From assembly GCA_963738835.1 (NCBI GenBank), contig CAVTYH010000002.1:868001-932000 (forward strand): a DNA stretch of 64,000 nucleotides. Reading direction: 5' to 3'. Both the position numbers and the translations under genes were made by a program. Positions 58,006 to 64,000 of the stretch are shown here, piece by piece (positions within the stretch are counted from its first letter, which is position 1; every line of letters starts with the position of its first letter). The notes below the pieces were generated by a model that saw only the letters and a list, made by a program, of their open reading frames with translations, was not told the origin of the DNA and did not search any database. This DNA is from CAVTYH01 sp963738835 (lineage in GTDB: Bacteria; Planctomycetota; Planctomycetia; Pirellulales; JADZDJ01).

Positions 58006-61000
58006 ATGCGATATTCAAAAGACTTTTCCAGATTTGCTGCCGTCTGTTTCGCGGTTGCGGCAATTAACTTAGCCGCCGCGCTAATTGCCGCTGAACGGGT
58101 CACTCTGAACTTGAATCCCGATTGGAAGTTCACCCAGTCTGACCCCGCCGGCGCTGCCCAACCCAAGTTTGACGATCACGCTTGGACCGACGTTGCAGCC
58201 CCGCATACCTACAACGATGTCGATACGTTCGACGATTTTTCGCTACCCGGCCATCGCGGCGAGCAAAACCAATGGGGCGGCCGCACGTGGTATCGCAAAA
58301 CCTTCAATGCCCCCAATTCTTGGCGCGGCAAAAAAGTCTTCATCGAATTCGAGGGCGCTCGCCAGGTCGCCGAAGTCTATTTGAACGGCGAACTCTTGGG
58401 CACGTGCAAACTGGGCTTCGTGCCGTTTGGATTCGACCTGACAAAGTACTTGAAAATCGGCCAACCCAATGTGTTGGCCGTGATGTGTGATAACCGTTTT
58501 ATGAAAGACCCAAACGATCCGAAGGCCATTGCCGCTTCAAATGCCTCGGGCAAAGGCTCCTCGAAAAAAGACAACGGACCAGGCGGCTCGCTGGCTGAAT
58601 TGTCGGCGAAAGTGAATTCCACCATTCCCGACGATGTCGATAAAATCGCGGCAGACCAGATTCCCTGGAACAACCCGCACTGGCATCCAGCCCACGGCGG
58701 GCTTTACCGCAACGTGAAGTTGCACGTTGTCGATTCGTTGCACATCTCGCTGCCGCTGTACGATTTTCTGAAAACCGCCGGGCCGTACGTTTACGCCAGC
58801 GAGATTTCCGACAAGTCGGCCAAGATCAATCTCGAAGTGCCGCTCGAAAACGGGCGCAGCGGCGATGAAAAAGTTCAAGTAACGGCCGAAGTACTCGATC
58901 ACAATGGCAAAGCGGTTCTCTCGCTCAAAGATGAACAGGAAGTCGGCGCCGGGAAAAGTGCGGCTTGCCAAGTTATCGGGCGAATTGAAATCGCCGGAAC
59001 TTTGGGAGCCGGCTTATCCGTATCTTTATCGTGTTGTTTGCACACTAAAGGATAGCAAAGGTCAGACGGTTGACGCCTGCGAAGTGCCACTGGGCATCCG
59101 CAAAGTGACGTGGGACGTGAAGAACGGCTTTTCGATTAACGGTCACCCGCTGAAGTTACACGGCTGGGGCCAGAAACCGACTGACGAATGGCCCGGTCTT
59201 GGCGCTGCACTTCCCAATTGGCTGCACTTCTACACGCTGCAACTCATGAAAGAGGCCGGCGGTAATTTTATCCGCTGGGGACACTGTGCGGCAGGGCCAG
59301 CCAACATCGAAGCATCCGATCGTTTGGGATTTATTATCGATCAGCCGGGCGTCGATGGCGAATCCGACACCCGCGGCGCCGCCTGGAAACTCAGATCCGA
59401 TGCATTCCGCGATGTGCTCATCTACTTCCGCAACAACCCCTCGATTCTGATTTGGGAAGGTGGCAATCAAAAAGTCGCCCGCGAGCATGCGAAAGAGCTG
59501 CGCGGATTTATGGACCAGTACGATCCCCACGGTGGTCGGGTCTACGCTCATCGCCGAGCAGACAAAGTGGATGCGGAATTCATGGACATCGGCATTGGCA
59601 CCGAAGGTGGGCAGGAAATCAAAGACTTGCCCGTCGTCGAAGGCGAATACATGCGCGATGAATCGCCGCGCCGCGTATGGGACGACTTCACGCCGCGTCC
59701 GAATCCTGACGATCTCGCGAAGCCAATTTTCGGTTATCCGGAGGCAAAGGGGCAAACGTATCAGGAAAATTCCGAGCAATTTGCGGTGAATGAAGTCAAT
59801 CAGTACGTCAGCAAGCTCGGCGCGCCCAGCCACAGTGGCGGCGCGAATTGGATTTTCTCCGACTCCACCAGCGGCGGCCGCGTGGCTTGCGAAGTCGCTC
59901 GAGCCAGCGGCGAAGTCGACGGCGTGCGCTTGCCGAAGGAAGCGTATTACGTTTGCCAGGCCATGTTCCGCGACGATCCGCATGTGCACATCATCGGCCA
60001 TTGGAATTATCCAGAGACCACGAAAAAGGCGGTCTATGTGGCTTCCAACGGCGATGAGGTGGAACTGTTCGTCAACGGCAAATCGCTGGGCAAAGGCAAG
60101 CAGTCGGATAAATACCTGTTCACGTTCCCCGACGTCGCTTGGGAAAAAGGCGAAATCAAAGCCATCGCCAGGCGTGACGGTAAAGTGATTGCCACCGACA
60201 GCAAACACACCGTCGGACCGGCTGTGGCGCTGCGGGCAACGGCAATCACCGGGCCCGGCAAAGGTGGCTTGCAGGCTGATGGTTCTGACGTGGCGCTGAT
60301 CGATGTTGTAGCGGTCGACGCCCACGGTGACCGCTGCCCGACGTTCCGGCAAAGAGTGGATTTCAAACTCGAAGGCCCCGGCATCTGGCGCGGCGGCTAC
60401 AACAGCGGCAAAGAGAAGTCGATCAACAACACCTATCTCGATTTAGAGTGTGGCATCAATCGAGTTGCTATTCGATCCACGCGGACACCCGGGAAGATTT
60501 CTCTCACAGCATCCAGCGAAGGTCTGAAGCCGGTTACCATCACCATTCCTTCGCAAGAAGTGAAAGTTGACGGCGGAGCGAGTCCGACGTTGCCGACCTT
60601 CCCCCTGGTCGCGCTTTCAAAAGATCGCGTTGGAGCCATGGTCGCAGCCAATTCTACGGGAACGAAATCGGACGAGGCAGCCAAGCCGGCCATGCACCGC
60701 GGCAAGTACATCAAGAGCTTTTCGTATTCCGGGCCGACGAAAGAGGTCCACATTGAAGGCGATGCCAAGGTGGGTAAGAAGATTTATCTCGATCGGGACG
60801 AAAAGTTCACAGAGCTTCCGCCGGTTTTGCGGCGTGCCGATTGGATTCAGGCCGCACATGCCGATCGGCTTTACAACGCCGTCGATTTGATGGAAATTCC
60901 CGCGCCCGCGGGCAGCGTGGTTTGTATTGCCCACGATGATCGGCTCGATCGGCCGGCCTGGCTCACCAAACAATTTCAACCGACAGATATGAGCCTGACG

Positions 61001-61147
61001 ATCGAAGGCAAACCGATGAGAGTGTTCCAGCACCACGTCGATCAAGACGAAAGCCTGACGCTGGGCACAAACACTGAAAACGAAAAAGCGGCGGCGTGCA
61101 ACATGTACATCGTGTTCGTCAACGCCGCGTTGAAAGACAGTAAGTAA
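58006..61147 (+). CDS. Secreted GH2-family glycosidase-like protein; frame break
   Basis: Exported beta-glycosidase-like protein of about 1,045 residues. Start after GAAGGATGCACTC; signal peptide residues 1-25. Order: sugar-binding jelly-roll (WKFTQSDPAGAAQPKFDDHAWT, GRTWYRKTF, VYLNGELLGTCKLGFVPFGF), Ig-like domain, TIM barrel (SINGHPLKLHGWGQKPTDEW, GGNFIRWGHCAAG), DUF4982-like and Ig-like tail (YVASNGDEVELFVNGKSLG). The canonical acid/base Glu in 'GNE' is replaced: the sequence is IWEGGNQKVAREHAKE. The Glu in VVEGEYMRDESP may be the nucleophile. The frame changes near 58950 with one extra A in GGGAAAAGTG; joining gives GKVRLAKLSGELKSPELWEP. It is divergent from the lyase pair. Confidence 0.85.
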
Positions 61148-61206
61148 GTCAGACTTGGGTCTGACAAACACGCCAGATGATTCGGTCAGGCTGAAGCCTG
61201 ACGTAC
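61144..61206. repeat. Hairpin doublet with GTA heads (REPIN-like, distinct sequence)
   Basis: GTAA then GTCAGAC-TTGG-GTCTGAC, and on the other strand GTAC then GTCAGGC-TTCA-GCCTGAC. Layout is that of the two GTAG doublets, with a longer spacer. It overlaps the GH2 stop codon. Confidence 0.5.
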
Positions 61207-61222
61207 TTCGAAGGGGGAACTT

Positions 61223-63346
61223 ATGCCGCGCTGTTTCTGCCGCTGGATGCCGTTGGGGTTGAGTGCCGTGCTGTTCTGCACAGCCGCCATTGCGGCCGAT
61301 GAAGCGACTTCATCGCACAAATCGACCGATGATCGCCAGGCCCAGCAAGCCGCCGCTAAAAAGTTTCCACGCGAAGAATGGGGCGCCGCCGCCGTCGATG
61401 TTTCCCACGATGCCGAACAGCACGTCTGGACTCTGAAAGGCAGGAAGAACACGGTGCGTCTCAGTGAAAAAGACTTGTCGTTGAAAATCCAGGCCGGCCC
61501 GACGCTCTGGAGCATGGTCCCGTCGGGCGCCGGCGATCTAATCATCAAAGAGATCGGCGAGAGTCGCGGTGACGACAAGCACGATTACAGTGAGTTTCCA
61601 GTGCGACTGGCCGATGCAGGCAAAATTCGAATCGAACCTTACGACGCGGCGTTCAAAACTGGCGTGAAAATCGCTCTCGACGATTGGAAGGGCCGATATG
61701 GCCGCGTTAAATTGCCACTGTATCTTACGGTCGCGTTGGAAGGGCTGGAAGATGAACTCTCGTTCGACATTGCCGCCGACGAACGCGAAGCCAAGGTCCG
61801 CCGGCTCGATTGGCCCACGGCCATGAACGGCCGCGAAATCGATTACACCGTCCTCTCCAACGGCCGCGGGGCCCTGCTGCCACGCGATTGGCCCAAGTGG
61901 TATCACCCCATTCGTGCCAAGGAAAACGAAACTACCGAAGTGCAAAGCAACGTCATCGAAAGCTGGTCGATGTCGTGGTGGGGTTTTGAAAAGGGCAATT
62001 CGGCAATGATGATTATTGTCGAAACGCCGGATGATGCCGCTTATCAATTCGAACATCCTGCCGGAGGGCCGACGGTCATCGGACCGCGCTGGCGCGAGTC
62101 GCTCGGCCAATTGCGCTATCCGCGCTCCTGCCGCATGTGCTTCTTTGAAAAGGGCAATTATGTCGACTTAGCCAAACGGTACCGGCAGTATGCGAAAGAC
62201 ACGGGCCTGTTTGTTTCGCTGGAGGAAAAAATTGCCCGACAGCCGATCGTCAAAGAGCTCATTGGCACGCCGCAGTCGCGCATCGGCATTCTCACCAACA
62301 TCAAGTCCGACAGTTTGAAGTACAAAAAAGACGATCCATCGATGCACCGCGTCACGTCGTTCGACGATCGCGCCAAGCAGTTGCGCGAGTGGAAATCGCA
62401 AGGGCTGGATCATCTGGTCGTGGTGCTCACCGGCTGGCCTCGCGAAGGTTACGACCGGCAGCATCCCGACGAACTGCCACCCGCGCCGGAAGCTGGCGGT
62501 TACGAAGGGATGAAACGCCTAGCCGACACGTGCAAAGAACTGGGCTATTTGTTTAGCCTGCACGACCAATACCGCGACTATTACACCGACGCCCCGTCGT
62601 TCGATCCGCAATTTGCTGTTCACGAAGAAACAGCCTCCACGCCGCCGCACGGTTTCCCCGGCACACGGTTTGGCACCTGGAAAGAAGGGCCGCTGGAGTT
62701 CATGAACAACTGGGACGGCGGCACCATGAGCTACTTGAACAACCGCTTCATGCCGGGGCATTTGATCAAAACCTACCGCACGCTGTTTGCGCACGGCATT
62801 CATCCGCAAGGCATTTATCTCGATGTGTTCGGTTATGTGCCGCCGGACGAAGACTTTAATCCCGAGCATCCCACCACCCGTAGCGATGCCATCCGCGCCC
62901 GAGTGCTGTGCTACAACTGGTCGCGCAACAACCTGGGTTTCGTCGGCACCGAGGCGGGCTGCGATTGGACCATTCCTTATGTCGATTGCGTCTCGGCAAT
63001 GAACGTGCCGAACAAGTACATCGGTGTGCCGCTGTTCAACCTGGTTTATCACGACGCGGTGATGACGCCTTACAATCCCACCGATTTGCGTGGCTATTTG
63101 AACGGCGGGCTGCCGCAGTTGGGCCGCATGCAAGCAGCAACGAAGGAAAACACCGCAGCCATGCAACGCATGAGCGCGCTGCACAAACGGCTGGCCCTGC
63201 AAGAAATGACCAAACACGAATTCCTCGACGAGAAATTTCGCAAGGAGCGAACCACGTTTTCCGACGGCACCACGGTCACCGTCGATTGGGACGCGAACAA
63301 GGTGCAGATTGTGCCCGATTTGGTTGAAGGCGCTGCTGCGGAATAG
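61223..63346 (+). CDS. Secreted GH101/DUF5696-like glycosidase
   Basis: 707-residue exported protein with a signal peptide (residues 1-24, LGLSAVLFCTAAIAA). The N-terminal beta-sandwich region (residues 60-230) is followed by a TIM barrel: LVVVLTGWPREGYDRQHPDELPPA in two blocks, LGYLFSLHDQYRDYY, HGIHPQGIYLDVFGYVPPDEDFNPEHP (the Asp is placed like the endo-alpha-N-acetylgalactosaminidase nucleophile), then NLGFVGTEAGCDWTIPYVD. I place it near GH101/GH129 and DUF5696 proteins from memory; catalytic residues are not proven. GAAGGGGG precedes the ATG. It is unbroken and is probably transcribed with the GH2 gene. Confidence 0.72.
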   Translation: MPRCFCRWMPLGLSAVLFCTAAIAADEATSSHKSTDDRQAQQAAAKKFPREEWGAAAVDVSHDAEQHVWTLKGRKNTVRLSEKDLSLKIQAGPTLWSMVPSGAGDLIIKEIGESRGDDKHDYSEFPVRLADAGKIRIEPYDAAFKTGVKIALDDWKGRYGRVKLPLYLTVALEGLEDELSFDIAADEREAKVRRLDWPTAMNGREIDYTVLSNGRGALLPRDWPKWYHPIRAKENETTEVQSNVIESWSMSWWGFEKGNSAMMIIVETPDDAAYQFEHPAGGPTVIGPRWRESLGQLRYPRSCRMCFFEKGNYVDLAKRYRQYAKDTGLFVSLEEKIARQPIVKELIGTPQSRIGILTNIKSDSLKYKKDDPSMHRVTSFDDRAKQLREWKSQGLDHLVVVLTGWPREGYDRQHPDELPPAPEAGGYEGMKRLADTCKELGYLFSLHDQYRDYYTDAPSFDPQFAVHEETASTPPHGFPGTRFGTWKEGPLEFMNNWDGGTMSYLNNRFMPGHLIKTYRTLFAHGIHPQGIYLDVFGYVPPDEDFNPEHPTTRSDAIRARVLCYNWSRNNLGFVGTEAGCDWTIPYVDCVSAMNVPNKYIGVPLFNLVYHDAVMTPYNPTDLRGYLNGGLPQLGRMQAATKENTAAMQRMSALHKRLALQEMTKHEFLDEKFRKERTTFSDGTTVTVDWDANKVQIVPDLVEGAAAE

Positions 63347-63365
63347 ATTTACCGTGGTCGCATCG

Positions 63366-64000
63366 TCAGCTTTGGGAGCGTTTGTCGATGAAACGTCGAC
63401 CTTTGCCTTCAAATCGCGGGAGTGAACCTAGCGGCACCGACTCGACTTCCACACGTAAACCGACACGCAGTTTCATTTCTTGGACAATCCGTTCGGGCTG
63501 CTCAAGCCGATCTTCCACTTCAATCCGCAAGCGATCCATCTCGGAAACTTTGTAGACCGTGGCGCGGTATTCCACCACTTCCGGAAAGCTGCGCAAAATG
63601 TGATCGATGCTGCTAGGAAACACGTTCACACCGCGCACGACCAACATGTCGTCGGTGCGGCCGAGAACACCGCCGGCGAGCATCACGAAGCGATTGGCGC
63701 CCGGGAACTTCCAAGTCGGTCGAACCACATCGCCCGTGCGATAGCGGAACACTGGACTACCCACGCGGCCCAAATTGGTAATCACCAGTTCCGCTTCTTC
63801 GCCGTCTTCCGCCGGTGCGCCGGTGGCCAACGACAGGAACTCGGCAATGAATTCAGATTCAATCACGTGCAAGCCAGTGCCCGTGGCGTCGCCGAAACCC
63901 CAGGGTCCGACTTCTGTGGCCCCGCTATGATCGTGGACGGCGGCGTTCCAAGTTTGCTCCAGCTTCTGCCGCATTGCCGGCACCGATCCGCCCGGCTCCC
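63366..64000 (-). CDS. Phenylacetate-CoA ligase-like adenylating enzyme, C-terminal part
   Basis: AMP-forming acyl- or aryl-CoA ligase; the window cuts off its N-terminal part (the gene runs off the right edge, last frame GEPGGSVPAMRQKLE). Motifs seen: YRTGDVVRPTWKFP (Y/F-R-T-G-D, family A8 region), GRTDDMLVVRGVNVFPS (the PaaK-type linker with 'GR.DDM...RG.N..P'), and RIEVEDRLEQPERI. The C-terminal 205 residues are complete and the stop lies 20 bases from the GH101-like gene's stop (convergent). Substrate cannot be told. Confidence 0.88.
   Translation of the reverse strand, partial: EPGGSVPAMRQKLEQTWNAAVHDHSGATEVGPWGFGDATGTGLHVIESEFIAEFLSLATGAPAEDGEEAELVITNLGRVGSPVFRYRTGDVVRPTWKFPGANRFVMLAGGVLGRTDDMLVVRGVNVFPSSIDHILRSFPEVVEYRATVYKVSEMDRLRIEVEDRLEQPERIVQEMKLRVGLRVEVESVPLGSLPRFEGKGRRFIDKRSQS

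Overview
The window looks like a chromosomal segment of a planctomycete, probably of the Pirellulales type. The evidence is two secreted proteins with PEP-CTERM tails, many secreted carbohydrate-active proteins, a sulfatase-superfamily protein, a GyrA with an acidic insertion in its C-terminal domain, frequent TTG/GTG starts in housekeeping genes, and intergenic repeats of a kind I associate with these genomes. No rRNA, tRNA or CRISPR array was seen.

Reading quality matters here. About twenty frame breaks fall in about sixteen otherwise well-conserved genes, including gyrA. Several sit in homopolymer runs. I read most of them as uncorrected base-calling or assembly indels and annotate those genes as single CDSs spanning the breaks.

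Layout. 0-4 kb: the 3' end of a leucyl aminopeptidase, a secreted GH43-like protein, a CE12 acetylesterase, a small membrane protein and a glycosyltransferase. 4-9.6 kb (minus strand): a very large secreted protein with a family-10-like glycosidase barrel, then a sulfatase-like protein. 9.7-14.5 kb: a secreted protein with a pseudopilin-like tail, a PEP-CTERM protein, and a complete IS4-family element inserted at the stop codon of a RAYT (REP-associated transposase) remnant. 14.5-20.9 kb: a lipoprotein and a TolC-like efflux protein, an M32 carboxypeptidase, an orphan sugar-ABC ATPase and a ThiF/MoeB-like enzyme. 21-26.2 kb is accessory: a repeat-riddled hypothetical gene, a toxin-antitoxin pair with its operator, a DUF4041/GIY-YIG protein paired with a zinc-ribbon protein, a decayed RelE toxin, and a motif-rich non-coding stretch.

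26.2-41.7 kb is the housekeeping core: metK, a UTP-sugar pyrophosphorylase, the primary sigma factor, mobA, ribD, a lipid-like group (YghO-type GNAT, a ketosynthase lacking its cysteine, an NAD-dependent epimerase) and gyrA. 42-46.5 kb holds a large SF1 helicase with a C-terminal nuclease-like domain. UDP-glucose dehydrogenase and an intact ketosynthase follow. 50.1-51.5 kb is a dense field of structured repeats. An AIPR-family (abortive-infection type) gene then stands directly upstream of what looks like an integron attC site. 53.4-63.3 kb is a polysaccharide-use locus: a sugar dehydrogenase with a PEP-CTERM tail, two alginate-lyase-family proteins, a GH2 protein and a GH101-like protein. 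The window ends inside a phenylacetate-CoA-ligase-like gene.

The strongest leads are the AIPR gene with its adjacent attC, the REPIN-like GTAG hairpin doublets together with a RAYT remnant, an unexplained GACAAAATT motif array shared by two intergenic regions, and the ketosynthase-like protein with Asp at the catalytic Cys position next to a GNAT and a reductase.
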